From NCBI GenBank assembly GCA_029719485.1, contig CP120722.1, positions 2,542,001 through 2,606,000 on the forward strand: 64,000 bases of DNA. The letters are read 5' to 3'. The DNA comes from Kiritimatiellota bacterium B12222 (GTDB lineage Bacteria > Verrucomicrobiota > Kiritimatiellia > SS1-B-03-39 > UBA6053). Position numbers and translations under genes: made by a program. This document shows, one piece after another, positions 26,382 through 35,363 of the stretch (position 1 is the first letter of the stretch; the number at the start of each line of letters is the position of its first letter). The notes beneath the pieces were generated by a model, which did no database searches, had not been told where the DNA came from, and saw only the letters and a list, made by a program, of their open reading frames with translations.

Positions 26382-28079
26382 ATGACGGATCCGCAAACGC
26401 AGACGATAACCATTCAACGCACGCATCAGAACAGCTTAGAGTTACCTCTTTACAGTGAGGTGAGAGAGGGGATTGAGGGTGACGCAGATTCGGTGACGGG
26501 TCTTCCCTATTTGGGGGCTTTGGTGAATAATGATGTTTGTTCCTTGGATTACCCCTTGTCGATGAACTGTGATGTAGAGCCGATCACCTTTGAAAACCGT
26601 CATGGGATTCGTATTTATCGTCGAACCTTGGCCTTTTTGCTCTCTAAGGCGGTGACCCGTTGTTTTCCAGAGGCCCGATTTTCGTTGGAGCACAGTTTAG
26701 GGGATGCCTATTATTGTAGTTTTCAAATCAATGGCAATCCGGGGATTCGTCAATCAGAATTAACCAGCATTGAAAGCCGTCTCCGTAAAGTGATTGCGGA
26801 TAATTTACCTATTCGGCGCCGTTCCATTTCCTATGCCGATGCGAAACAGCGACTGTTGGATCAAGGCTTTACCGATAAGCTGAATTTGCTTCAGTACCGT
26901 AATCCTCCCATGATTACGCTTTACGAATGTGGGGAATTTGCCGATGCGGGTCTGGGGGTTATGGCGCCTCGAACGGGCGCGGTGCCGGTTTTTCGAATCT
27001 TAGCGTACAAACCTGGGTTTGTGATCCAGTTTCCGCAGTGGGATCGCGAAGAGAAGAAATTGTTTTTGCCTGATTTTGAAAAACAGGCTCATTTGTTCCA
27101 GGTCTTTCAAGAACACAAACAATGGGGACGGGTGATCGGGGTAAATACGGTGGGGGATTTAAATCGTTTGGTTGCAGAGAAAAAAGAGAAAGCTTTTATC
27201 CGCATATCGGAAACACGGCATGAAAAACATTTGGGGGATATTGCGGACCGCATTGCGCGCCATCATGATCAACTGAAATGGATATTGATTGCGGGTCCGA
27301 GTTCAGCGGGCAAGACCACCAGTTCCAAACGGTTGATGGTGCATTTACAAGTGAACGGTTTGCGTCCGGTGCGACTGGAACTGGATAATTATTTCAGAGA
27401 ACGGAAATACACCCCCAAGCATCCGGATGGCAGTTATGATTTTGAGCACATTGATACCATAGACTTGGAACTATTGAATGAGCATCTCACGCAGTTAGAC
27501 CGGGGGGAGGAAATCGCGTTACCTACCTTTAATTTTTTAGAAGGGCGTCCTGAATTTTTAGGAAATACATTGAAGCTGGAAGAAGATCAGGTGGTGGTGA
27601 TTGAAGGGATTCACGCTTTAAATCCGCTATTGACGGCCCAGTTACCTTCATCGCATAAATTTAAGGTCTATATCAATGCACTGACGCAGCTCAAGCTGGA
27701 TAATCATAACCGCTTGTCGACCACGGATCTACGATTGATTCGACGGATTATTCGTGACTTCAATCACCGGGGGCACAATGCGAAACAGACGCTGAGCATG
27801 TGGCCCAGTGTGCGCGGTGGTGAAAAGAGATGGATTTTTCCTTTTCAACAGGAGGCGGATGTCACTTTTAACAGTAGTTTAGATTATGAATTGGCCGTGT
27901 TGAAACCTTATGCGGAACCGTTGCTCCATTCGGTGAAACCTACGGATGATGTCTATGGTGAAGCACGACGCTTACAGGATTTTCTGGCTATGATTGTGGG
28001 TACGCCACAGGATCAAGTGCCTCCCCATTCCTTGTTGCGCGAATTTATTGGTGGTAGTATATACGAAAAGGATCATTGA
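26382..28079 (+). CDS. Nucleoside (uridine) kinase with N-terminal TGS/tRNA-synthetase-like domain
   Basis: The C-terminal half (from about residue 298) is a uridine kinase/phosphoribulokinase fold: Walker A GPSSAGKTTSSKR (305 onward), LELDNYFRERKYTP, PTFNFLEGR and VVVIEGIHALNP. The N-terminal half resembles the TGS plus second additional domain of threonyl-tRNA synthetase (LEHSLGDAYYCSF). This composite is a known bacterial architecture of about 550 residues; the substrate is taken to be a pyrimidine or other nucleoside. No Shine-Dalgarno is seen. The stop and the next start share one base. Confidence 0.85.
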   Translation: MTDPQTQTITIQRTHQNSLELPLYSEVREGIEGDADSVTGLPYLGALVNNDVCSLDYPLSMNCDVEPITFENRHGIRIYRRTLAFLLSKAVTRCFPEARFSLEHSLGDAYYCSFQINGNPGIRQSELTSIESRLRKVIADNLPIRRRSISYADAKQRLLDQGFTDKLNLLQYRNPPMITLYECGEFADAGLGVMAPRTGAVPVFRILAYKPGFVIQFPQWDREEKKLFLPDFEKQAHLFQVFQEHKQWGRVIGVNTVGDLNRLVAEKKEKAFIRISETRHEKHLGDIADRIARHHDQLKWILIAGPSSAGKTTSSKRLMVHLQVNGLRPVRLELDNYFRERKYTPKHPDGSYDFEHIDTIDLELLNEHLTQLDRGEEIALPTFNFLEGRPEFLGNTLKLEEDQVVVIEGIHALNPLLTAQLPSSHKFKVYINALTQLKLDNHNRLSTTDLRLIRRIIRDFNHRGHNAKQTLSMWPSVRGGEKRWIFPFQQEADVTFNSSLDYELAVLKPYAEPLLHSVKPTDDVYGEARRLQDFLAMIVGTPQDQVPPHSLLREFIGGSIYEKDH

Positions 28080-28468
28080 TGGCTGATACAGTACGTTTAG
28101 ATAAATGGTTATGGGCCGCTCGATTTTATAAAACCCGCCCTTTGGCGCAGAAAGCCATTGAAGGGGGGAAAGTTCGGGTGGATGGCGCCCGTTCTAAAGC
28201 GGGGAAATCTTTGCAGCTCGGGCAAGAAATGGAGGTCCGTGTGGGCATGGAGATCTACCAAATCACGGTGGTGAAGTTATCGGATAAACGGGGACCGGCA
28301 TCGGTGGCACGAACCTTGTACGAAGAAAGTGCTGCCAGCATACGGGCCCGTGAACGAGCTTCAGAGGAGAGAAGAATTGCGGCTAAATCAGAACCGCGAT
28401 TGGCTGTGGGGCGTCCGGATAAATATCAACGACGCCAAATTCAAAAACTCAAAGAAAAGAATCGCTAG
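28079..28468 (+). CDS. hslR: S4-domain RNA-binding protein (Hsp15/HslR family)
   Basis: A 129-residue protein starting with an S4 domain: VRLDKWLWAARFYKTRPLAQ and GGKVRVDGARSKAGKSLQLG. The C-terminus is very basic (RRIAAKSEPRL, DKYQRRQIQKLKEK). In E. coli the homologue binds free 50S subunits carrying nascent chains after heat shock. The ATG at 28079 overlaps the preceding stop by one base (TGATG), which indicates coupling to the nucleoside kinase gene. Confidence 0.88.
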   Translation: MADTVRLDKWLWAARFYKTRPLAQKAIEGGKVRVDGARSKAGKSLQLGQEMEVRVGMEIYQITVVKLSDKRGPASVARTLYEESAASIRARERASEERRIAAKSEPRLAVGRPDKYQRRQIQKLKEKNR

Positions 28469-28508
28469 TGGGGAAGGCAAGCACAGGCGCTCTCCTTTCT
28501 TCCCCGCT
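28467..28508. terminator. Hairpin between convergent genes
   Basis: AGTGGGGAAG (28467-28476) pairs with CTTCCCCGCT (28499-28508) with one G-U pair and a 22-nt loop. It separates hslR from the convergent metal-binding lipoprotein gene. No T-run is present, so terminator function is tentative. Confidence 0.4.
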
Positions 28509-28535
28509 GGGTCTGAGATGACTTACAGCTGTGAA

Positions 28536-28829
28536 TTAGTGCTCGGAAATGGAGGCTTTAAATCCCAGTTGATTGATTCGTTTTTCAATTTGTTCCGCAG
28601 TGAGTTTGTTAGGCGCGAATGCAATAACTGCATTCTCATCTTCCAGAGATACGGTGCAGGAGCTTACGCCGGGGAGTTGGGTGACCGCACCCGTGATACC
28701 ATCAACGCAGTCCTGACAGGTCATGCCTTTGACGGAGAGTTCAATGGTTTCGGGGGGCAGTGATTCTTTGGCGCAGCCTGCGAAAAAAAGGGGGAGGAGG
28801 ACAGCGATAAGGAGAAGGGCTTTTTTCAT
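28536..28829 (-). CDS. Lipoprotein with heavy-metal-associated (HMA) domain
   Basis: A 97-residue protein: lipoprotein signal peptide ending FFAGC (lipidated Cys19), then one HMA domain (about 27-95) with the metal-binding motif GMTCQDC and the end motif [12 protein letters not shown] domains bind Cu(I), Zn(II) or Hg(II) and usually sit in the cytoplasm as CopZ or in P-type ATPases. A membrane-anchored extracytoplasmic copy is less usual. Its start overlaps queF by 4 bp; no metal ATPase or regulator is nearby. Confidence 0.82.
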   Translation of the reverse strand: MKKALLLIAVLLPLFFAGCAKESLPPETIELSVKGMTCQDCVDGITGAVTQLPGVSSCTVSLEDENAVIAFAPNKLTAEQIEKRINQLGFKASISEH

Positions 28830-29239
28830 GAGGATGGTGTATTACGGGTGCCTGATTCAGCGACGACATGAATGGCAATGCCTCCACGCGGACGAAAATT
28901 TCCGGTGACGCGTGCCCATTTGGGTTTACATACTTTCACGAGATCATCTAAAATGAGATTGGTTACTTCTTCGTGAAACGCACCATGGTTCCGGTAACTG
29001 AACAAATAAATCTTGAGAGATTTGCTTTCGACACATTTTTTATCAGCAATGTAGTCGATGGTGATGTTCCCGAAATCAGGTTGACCGGTGATGGGGCAAA
29101 GGGAGGTGAATTCGGGGCAGTCGAAGGTGATGACGTACTCGCGTTGGGGATGCGAGTTGTCAAAGGTTTCTAACTTCGCCTCCTCGGGTGAGGCGGGTAC
29201 GGGGGTTTTGCTTGCGGATAAGAGACTTAAATCATCCAT
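28826..29239 (-). CDS. queF: NADPH-dependent 7-cyano-7-deazaguanine reductase QueF
   Basis: Reduces the nitrile preQ0 to preQ1 in queuosine synthesis. At 137 residues it is the short, single-domain (YkvM) type. The catalytic Cys48 lies in [17 protein letters not shown] with Asp55 in the same motif. [24 protein letters not shown] contains the substrate-binding Glu residues. It is the third gene of a minus-strand group after coaBC (2-bp gap) and overlaps the HMA lipoprotein gene. Confidence 0.95.
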   Translation of the reverse strand: MDDLSLLSASKTPVPASPEEAKLETFDNSHPQREYVITFDCPEFTSLCPITGQPDFGNITIDYIADKKCVESKSLKIYLFSYRNHGAFHEEVTNLILDDLVKVCKPKWARVTGNFRPRGGIAIHVVAESGTRNTPSS

Positions 29240-29241
29240 AA

Positions 29242-30447
29242 TTACGAGAGGGCAGGGAGTTTGGCAATAATGTTGTGGGCGGCTGCTTGTTTGTCCAGAG
29301 CCCCCCAGGGTTCGAAATGGGTTTGGCCTTTGGCCAAATAGCTAAAGTTTCCAGAGGTGGAGCCCATGGAGTCCGCATAATTCAGCACGATGCCATCCAA
29401 GGCTTTGGCGTTGAGTTTTTGTATAGCTTGCTTTTCGCCCTCATGGGTTTGCAGGGCGAATCCTATGCTGAAAATATGCGCTGGTTTTTCTTGGTTTAAG
29501 GTCGCCGCAATATCGGGGTTGGGGACCAGACGTAATTCAAAAGCGTGGTCTTGTTTGGCCATTTTTTCGTCGAGTGTGGTTTCGGGTCGATAGTCCGAAA
29601 CTGCTGCGACGTAAATGATGGCATTAACATGGGGAAGTTGGGTACGAGCGGTCTCCAGCATGTCCAAAGCACTGACGACAGCATGGAGGGTGATTTTAGG
29701 GTTTTGAGGCAGATGCTCTGGAGGAACCGGACCGGAGATGAAGGACACCTCTGCACCTAAGCGTTGGGCTTCCAGGGCCAAGGCTTTGCCCATTTGACCG
29801 CTACTGGGATTGCCAATGTAGCGAACGGGATCCAAATGCTCGTGGGTGGGCCCTGATAAAATGAGGAGGCGTTGTCCTGCCAGTGGTTGATGTTCGGAAA
29901 GCTGGCTCGCCACTTCAGTCAAAATCGTGTCAACGGATGCTAAACGACCTTCGCCGGTCATGCCGCAGGCGAGGTGACCGTTTTCCGGACCGAGTTGCAC
30001 CCATCCCTTGCTTTTTAACTTTTGGGCATTTTCTTGTACCTGTTCGTTGTGCCACATTTCCACATTCATGGAGGGGCAAAAGATTTTTGTACAGGTAGCG
30101 GGCAGGGAGAGACAGCAGGTGCTCAACAAATCTGAGCCAAAGCCTCCGGCAATTTTTGCGAGGGTGTTGGCCGTGGCGGGAAGGAGTAGAAACAGATCGG
30201 TTTCGGTGGCGGGATATAAATGAGGATATTCCTCTTTGAGGGTGCGTGCCTTTTCGGGCCAGAGGGTGTGCAAAACGGGATGCCCACTTACGGCGGCAAA
30301 CGACAGGGGTTGTACAAAGTGGGTGGCGGCTTTGGTCATCACCACTTGGACGTTGTGACCTTGTTTGCGGAGGGTAGAGACCACATCCAGCGCTTTATAC
30401 GCCGCGATGCCTCCAGAAACTCCAACCAGAATATTTTTAGCCTTCAT
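29242..30447 (-). CDS. coaBC: Bifunctional CoaBC (phosphopantothenoylcysteine synthetase/decarboxylase)
   Basis: Carries out two steps of coenzyme A synthesis. The N-terminal flavoprotein CoaC half begins [18 protein letters not shown], has the [17 protein letters not shown] segment (PxMNxxMW motif) and the active-site Cys in [12 protein letters not shown]. The C-terminal CoaB half begins at about residue 185 with [20 protein letters not shown] and [11 protein letters not shown] chose ATG 30447, just before the conserved start; an ATG at 30468 adds seven residues. Length is normal (401). Confidence 0.95.
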   Translation of the reverse strand: MKAKNILVGVSGGIAAYKALDVVSTLRKQGHNVQVVMTKAATHFVQPLSFAAVSGHPVLHTLWPEKARTLKEEYPHLYPATETDLFLLLPATANTLAKIAGGFGSDLLSTCCLSLPATCTKIFCPSMNVEMWHNEQVQENAQKLKSKGWVQLGPENGHLACGMTGEGRLASVDTILTEVASQLSEHQPLAGQRLLILSGPTHEHLDPVRYIGNPSSGQMGKALALEAQRLGAEVSFISGPVPPEHLPQNPKITLHAVVSALDMLETARTQLPHVNAIIYVAAVSDYRPETTLDEKMAKQDHAFELRLVPNPDIAATLNQEKPAHIFSIGFALQTHEGEKQAIQKLNAKALDGIVLNYADSMGSTSGNFSYLAKGQTHFEPWGALDKQAAAHNIIAKLPALS

Positions 30448-30480
30448 GTGTTGTTCTATATGGCGCAACTCAGGGAAAAG

Positions 30481-31197
30481 TCAAAACTGCTTTTGCGTGC
30501 ATCCGTAGGTGGTGAGGTGCTTGGGGTAATCCGTATGCACCTCTAATCCGGCTTGTTTGAGCAAGCTTTCGACACGGGCGGAGGTGTTGTCATCTCCTAC
30601 CCAATGATAGGAGGCCACACAGGTGTATGGTTTGTAGGTTGATAAGGTATGTTGGGCACCTGCGAGTGCTTCAAGTTCTGCACCTTCGATGTCCATTTTA
30701 AGCACATCAATGTGCGGAATATTGTAGTCGGTTACTAATTGATCCAAGGGCATGACCTCGATGCTCTGATCCCCGGGATGTTCTTCTTGGATTTGTGACG
30801 CGAGGCCATGGGCATCCATTTGCAGGGTGGTGGTCTTGTCCCACAAACCTTTGGGGATCACGCTGAGATTGTTGTATCCGGATTTCTGAATGTTCCGTTC
30901 GAGGATCTCCCGATTGTGAGCTTCAGGTTCCAAGCAATACACATGACCCTGTGGGCCGACACGTTTGGCTGCAAACAATGCGTAATCGCCCGGGAATGCG
31001 CCCGCATCGACAACGACATCTCCCGGTTGAAGTTGTCGGAACAATTCATAGCCTTTGATGGGAGAGAAATCTTGAATGAAATGGGGGACGAGCGGGGAAG
31101 TGGCCAACCAATGGCGAAGGTTATTTTTCCAGGCCCACTCGGGAACCCCAATAAATGCTGAAATAAATGGATTTTGATGAATCATGAGCAGGATCAT
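30481..31197 (-). CDS. FkbM-family methyltransferase
   Basis: A 238-residue SAM methyltransferase of the FkbM family. GDVVVDAGAFPGDYALFAAKRVG is motif I; GHVYCLEPEAHNREILERNI is the ribose-binding loop; HIDVLKMDIEGAELEALAGA is the family signature. Family members O-methylate sugars or other small molecules; the substrate here is unknown. It is 33 bp upstream of coaBC and probably the first gene of that group. The 293 bp to the divergent transketolase gene carry the promoters of both sides. Confidence 0.83.
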   Translation of the reverse strand: MILLMIHQNPFISAFIGVPEWAWKNNLRHWLATSPLVPHFIQDFSPIKGYELFRQLQPGDVVVDAGAFPGDYALFAAKRVGPQGHVYCLEPEAHNREILERNIQKSGYNNLSVIPKGLWDKTTTLQMDAHGLASQIQEEHPGDQSIEVMPLDQLVTDYNIPHIDVLKMDIEGAELEALAGAQHTLSTYKPYTCVASYHWVGDDNTSARVESLLKQAGLEVHTDYPKHLTTYGCTQKQF

Positions 31198-31419
31198 GGT
31201 TACGCCATTTTCATTTCATAGCAATCCTGATTTGGGGTGAGAGATTCTGAACTTGTAGGAGAGCCCATTGTGGAAGGCGGGCTTTTGCGCTCAAGTTTCG
31301 ACCGGCGTGGGTTACATGATGAGGAAGCTTGAGGAGATTTAGAGATCGGGGGAAAGAAATAGAGATATTTTCTATGAAACAGGTCTGAATTTTAGTAGTT
31401 GGCCAGCATAAGAGGAATT

Positions 31420-31450
31420 TGCACTCCTTTAATTCGTTTTTAACTATAAA
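31420..31450 (+). promoter_or_regulatory. Candidate transketolase promoter
   Basis: TTGCAC (31420-31425) and TATAAA (31445-31450) are separated by 19 bp, a little longer than ideal. The predicted transcription start falls at about 31457, inside the adjacent palindrome. Bases 31198-31419 show no further gene or motif I can support. Confidence 0.5.
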
Positions 31451-31453
31451 TTG

Positions 31454-31471
31454 TCTCTGAACGTTCAGAGA
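31454..31471. promoter_or_regulatory. Perfect 18-bp palindrome at the transketolase start site (operator candidate)
   Basis: TCTCTGAACGTTCAGAGA is a perfect inverted repeat with no spacer. It starts 3 bp after the -10 box and ends 19 bp before the ATG. The position suits a dimeric repressor that blocks transcription, or a 5' hairpin of the mRNA. The regulator is unknown. Confidence 0.65.
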
Positions 31472-31490
31472 TCAACCCGGAACTCACATC

Positions 31491-33497
31491 ATGAATACCT
31501 TTACGACTGATCAGAACCCTATTTTTGAAAAAGCTGCGGCCCAAGCGCGTGGATTGGCGATTGATGCCATTCATGCCTGTAGTTCAGGACATTTAGGCCT
31601 GCCTTTAGGCTGTGCTGAAATTGGTGCGGTACTTTTTGGTGGTGGTGGTCTCCGTTTTGATCCTGCCGCTCCTAAATGGTTGAACCGAGATCGCTTTGTA
31701 TTGTCCGGTGGACATGGCTCTATGTTTGTCTATTCGTGGTTGCATTTGGCGGGATATGATCTTTCATTAGATGAGCTGAAACGTTTCCGTCAAATGGGTT
31801 CAGAGACCCCAGGGCATCCTGAGTTTGGCGATACACCAGGGGTTGAGGCGACCACAGGTCCTTTGGGGCAAGGTATTGGCAATGCCGTAGGGTACGCGTT
31901 ATCTGCGAAACGTGCGGCTGCGTTGTATAATACCGCTGAGCATACCTTGTTTAATCAGCATGTGTTTGCTTTGCACGGCGACGGATGCCTCCAAGAGGGT
32001 GTGGCCAAAGAAGCTATTGCTTTTGCGGGTCACAACAAATTGGATAACTTGATTCTGATTTATGATTCCAATGATGTGACTTTGGATGCCATGGCCGTTC
32101 AAACGCAAAGCGAAGATGCCGAAGGGTATTTTGTTTCCCAGGGCTGGGAAGCGGTGACCATTGATGGTCATGACTTATCTGCGGTAAGTACTGCGATTGC
32201 CAAAGCCAAAGCGGATGACAATGGAAAACCCAAAGTGATCATTGCGAAAACCATCATTGGTAAAGGAATTACGCAAGTAGAAGGTACCGCTGCGGGTCAT
32301 GGAGAAGGTGGTGCCAAATTTGCGGCCGAAGCGCATCAAACCCTTGGGTTGCCTGAGGAAACGTTTTATGTGTCCGACGATGTTCGTGCACACTTTGCTG
32401 AGGTTGCTAAAAAGAATCAGGCGATTCATGCAGATTGGCAAGCGACTTATGATGCATGGAAAGTTGCAAATCCAGCCTTGGCTTCTGAATTGGAAGCTGC
32501 GGTAAGTGGCGAAGTGCCTGCCGATCTGTTGAGTCGGATTCCTGAATTTGAGGCTGGTACCGGATCTGCAACCCGTGCCTCAGGTGGCGTGGTGATGAAT
32601 GCTGTGGCGAAAGAAGTTCCTCAGGTGATCACAGGTTCTGCCGATCTTTACGGATCCACCAAGAACTACATCAAAGATGGAGGCGATTTTTCCGGAGAGA
32701 ATTTTGCGGGCCGAAATATTTGGTTTGGTATTCGTGAACATGCCATGGGCGCGATTTGCAACGGTATTGCTTATGACGGAATCTTCCGTCCCAGTGCGGC
32801 AACGTTCTTGGTTTTTGCTGATTACATGCGGGGCTCCATTCGTTTGGCTGCACTTGCCGGTCTGCCGGTGACGTATATTTTCACGCATGATTCCGTGGGT
32901 GTGGGTGAAGATGGACCTACCCATCAACCTGTAGAAACGGTGAGTGGTTTGCGGGTCATTCCTCATTTGGATGTGATTCGTCCTTCAGATGCTGAAGAAA
33001 CTGCAGCAGCTTTTGCGGCCGCCACTTTACGTAAAGATGGGCCTACGGCCTTGATCTTGACCCGTCAAAATGTACCTGCAAATGATGCGGTTTCTGTTGC
33101 GGACCGTCGGGAAGGGACGTTGAAAGGTGGATATATTGCTCGCGCTGAACAGGGTGAGTTGAAATGCATCATTATGGCCTCTGGTTCTGAAATGCAGCAT
33201 GCTTTAGGCGCTGCAGATGAATTGGGTGAAGGTGTTCGGGTGGTGTCACTTCCCTGTTTCGAACGTTTTGAACGTCAGTCTGCTGAATACAAAGAAAGTG
33301 TTCTTCCTTCCAGTTGCGAAAACCGCGTTGCGGTAGAAGCAGGTGTTTCTCTGGTTTGGGGCAAATACCTTGGATTAAAAGGGAAGGCTGTTTGCATCGA
33401 TCGTTTTGGTATTTCAGCTCCTTGTCCTGAGGTCATGGAGAAATTAGGCATGACTGCTTCAAACGTGGCTGCCGTTGCTCGTGAGCTATTGGCATAA
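31491..33497 (+). CDS. tkt: Transketolase
   Basis: A 668-residue thiamine-diphosphate enzyme of the pentose phosphate pathway. The TPP motif starts [19 protein letters not shown] and ends LIYDSNDVT. The pyrimidine-domain signature [19 protein letters not shown] holds the catalytic Glu, and [18 protein letters not shown] follows. The C-terminal domain is complete. It stands alone between a palindromic operator candidate and a strong terminator, so it is a single-gene transcription unit. Confidence 0.96.
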   Translation: MNTFTTDQNPIFEKAAAQARGLAIDAIHACSSGHLGLPLGCAEIGAVLFGGGGLRFDPAAPKWLNRDRFVLSGGHGSMFVYSWLHLAGYDLSLDELKRFRQMGSETPGHPEFGDTPGVEATTGPLGQGIGNAVGYALSAKRAAALYNTAEHTLFNQHVFALHGDGCLQEGVAKEAIAFAGHNKLDNLILIYDSNDVTLDAMAVQTQSEDAEGYFVSQGWEAVTIDGHDLSAVSTAIAKAKADDNGKPKVIIAKTIIGKGITQVEGTAAGHGEGGAKFAAEAHQTLGLPEETFYVSDDVRAHFAEVAKKNQAIHADWQATYDAWKVANPALASELEAAVSGEVPADLLSRIPEFEAGTGSATRASGGVVMNAVAKEVPQVITGSADLYGSTKNYIKDGGDFSGENFAGRNIWFGIREHAMGAICNGIAYDGIFRPSAATFLVFADYMRGSIRLAALAGLPVTYIFTHDSVGVGEDGPTHQPVETVSGLRVIPHLDVIRPSDAEETAAAFAAATLRKDGPTALILTRQNVPANDAVSVADRREGTLKGGYIARAEQGELKCIIMASGSEMQHALGAADELGEGVRVVSLPCFERFERQSAEYKESVLPSSCENRVAVEAGVSLVWGKYLGLKGKAVCIDRFGISAPCPEVMEKLGMTASNVAAVARELLA

Positions 33498-33509
33498 GTG
33501 TAGTTGATG

Positions 33510-33538
33510 ATCCCCGGGCAAGTCCCGGGGATTTTTTT
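33510..33538 (+). terminator. Rho-independent terminator after transketolase
   Basis: ATCCCCGGG / CCCGGGGAT (33510-33518 and 33523-33531) with a 4-nt loop is followed by seven T residues. Confidence 0.93.
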
Positions 33539-33577
33539 GTTTTTATTTCCGCATGGATTCTTTTACGAGACGACATT

Positions 33578-35254
33578 ATGAACCCTTCTCAAAAGACCGT
33601 GGATAATTGTGTGAAGGTCTCCGAACTGAGACAAAGTTATTGTGCTCCTGAACGTGTGGATGCGGTCGCGGGCGGTTACATGGTGACTTTTCCGCAGGCA
33701 GGATTTGGCAGGTTGGAAGTGGTCCTTACTTCGCGGCAGGGTGGTGAAGAGGTTGAGGTCGAGTTTGCTGAAAAACTTGATGCGTCGGGTGAGGTGGATC
33801 GATCACCTGCAGGATGTATTCGTTATCGGAAAAGTATGCTGACCTTGAATGCGGGTACACACAGGTATAAGGTAAAAATTCGTCCTGATAAACGCAATAC
33901 CTTGCCTCAGGCGATTCATATGCCGCCCGAAATCGGTGAAGTGCTTCCTTTTCGTTATGTGCGACTTAATGGCTGTCCGCAGGCGCCGGGCGTAGATGAT
34001 CTTCGTCAAGTGATGGTGCATGTGCCATGGGATGAAGGCGCGTCTTCGTTTTCCAGTTCGTCAACAGTGTTAAATCAGGTGTGGAGCTTATGTAAACACA
34101 GCATCAAGGCTACGAGTTTTGCCGGAATTTATGTGGATGGTGACCGGGAGCGGATTCCGTACGAAGGGGATGCGTACATCAATCAACTTTGTCATTATGC
34201 GGTGGATGCCGCTCCTGCCATTGCCCGACGGAGTTTGCGGTATTTGTTGCAACATCCCACCTGGCCCACGGAATGGGTGTTGCATTTTAATTTCATGGCC
34301 TGGGCTGACTATATGCAGAGTGGAGACTTGGTGTTTTTGGCGGAGCATTATGAAACCTTAAAAGACCGCAGTCTCTATTTTATGGATCGAGGAGATGGGT
34401 TGGTGGAAACAGATGAGCCGACCTTAGATCAGTTTACACGAGTGGGGTTGTCTCAACCGTTTAAAGATTTAGTGGATTGGCCTCCGGCCTCCTTTACCGA
34501 AGGGGGATATGGGGAAGATGATGGGTATGATAAAACCTGTAAATGCAACACGGTCGTAAATGCGTTTTGTTTTCAAAATTATAAATTATTGTTCAAAATG
34601 GCGACGGTTTTAGGTTTGGAAGAGGAGGCCGCTACTTGGCGGGCACGAGTGGAGAAGGTTCGTGAAACTTTCCAGCTCGTATTTTTTGATGAAGAAAGAG
34701 GGTTGTATCGCGATGGGGAAGGGGGCAGTCATTGTGCTCAACATGCCAATTTTTTCCCGTTATGTTTTGGGTTGGTGCCCGCAGAGGCTCAGGCAACGGT
34801 CACAGCATTTGTGATTGAAAAAGGCATGAGTTGTTCTGTTTACGGGGCGCAGTATTTATTAGAGAGTTTATATAAAATGCGAAAGGCTGATGATGCTCTG
34901 GCATTGATGGAGGCGAAGCATGATCGCTCTTGGTGGAATATGATCCAGGTGGGTTCGACCATAACGCTCGAAGCGTGGGACTGGAAATACAAAAACAATT
35001 TGGACTGGAATCATGCTTGGGGCGCGGCTCCCTTAAATATCATTCCACGATATTTGTTTGGGATACGTCCCGTGGAAGCGGGGTGGGGAAAAATTATTCA
35101 TGATCCTCAACCGGGTGGGCTTGACTGGGCACGTTTGGTATTGCCGACGCCCCGTGGTGAAATTCGTGCTGAATTTAGCCGTGATGAAAAGGGGAATGTG
35201 ATCCACCGGATTGACCTACCGGATGGAGTTGAACTTGTCCGATCCGCAAACTGA
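33578..35254 (+). CDS. Alpha-L-rhamnosidase-like glycoside hydrolase (GH78 type)
   Basis: A 558-residue protein with the bacterial rhamnosidase layout: an N-terminal beta-sandwich (about 1-150), then an alpha/alpha six-hairpin barrel. The barrel starts LNQVWSLCKHSIKATSFAG and carries the acidic signature DGDRERIPYEGD (residues 187-198), where GH78 enzymes place catalytic carboxylates. Other matches are EWVLHFNFMAWADY and ITLEAWDWKYKNN. It lacks the extra N-terminal carbohydrate-binding domains of large GH78 enzymes and has no signal peptide, so it likely acts on imported oligosaccharides. The exact substrate is not certain. Confidence 0.82.
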   Translation: MNPSQKTVDNCVKVSELRQSYCAPERVDAVAGGYMVTFPQAGFGRLEVVLTSRQGGEEVEVEFAEKLDASGEVDRSPAGCIRYRKSMLTLNAGTHRYKVKIRPDKRNTLPQAIHMPPEIGEVLPFRYVRLNGCPQAPGVDDLRQVMVHVPWDEGASSFSSSSTVLNQVWSLCKHSIKATSFAGIYVDGDRERIPYEGDAYINQLCHYAVDAAPAIARRSLRYLLQHPTWPTEWVLHFNFMAWADYMQSGDLVFLAEHYETLKDRSLYFMDRGDGLVETDEPTLDQFTRVGLSQPFKDLVDWPPASFTEGGYGEDDGYDKTCKCNTVVNAFCFQNYKLLFKMATVLGLEEEAATWRARVEKVRETFQLVFFDEERGLYRDGEGGSHCAQHANFFPLCFGLVPAEAQATVTAFVIEKGMSCSVYGAQYLLESLYKMRKADDALALMEAKHDRSWWNMIQVGSTITLEAWDWKYKNNLDWNHAWGAAPLNIIPRYLFGIRPVEAGWGKIIHDPQPGGLDWARLVLPTPRGEIRAEFSRDEKGNVIHRIDLPDGVELVRSAN

Positions 35255-35270
35255 AGGCTTCGGGGCAAAA

Positions 35271-35299
35271 TAAAAAGCTCAGGAACGAGTTCCTGAGCT
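35271..35299 (-). terminator. Terminator of the TolC-family gene
   Basis: AGCTCAGGAAC / GTTCCTGAGCT form an 11-bp inverted repeat. Read on the minus strand it is followed by five or six T residues, so it should end the TolC-family transcript about 65 bp past its stop. The hairpin also lies 22 bp past the rhamnosidase stop and may serve both. Confidence 0.75.
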
Positions 35300-35363
35300 G
35301 GGGGTCTAGAACCATTCACCGGTATCCCTCATCATTTTTGACGGGGTACCGGAGAGGGTGGGA

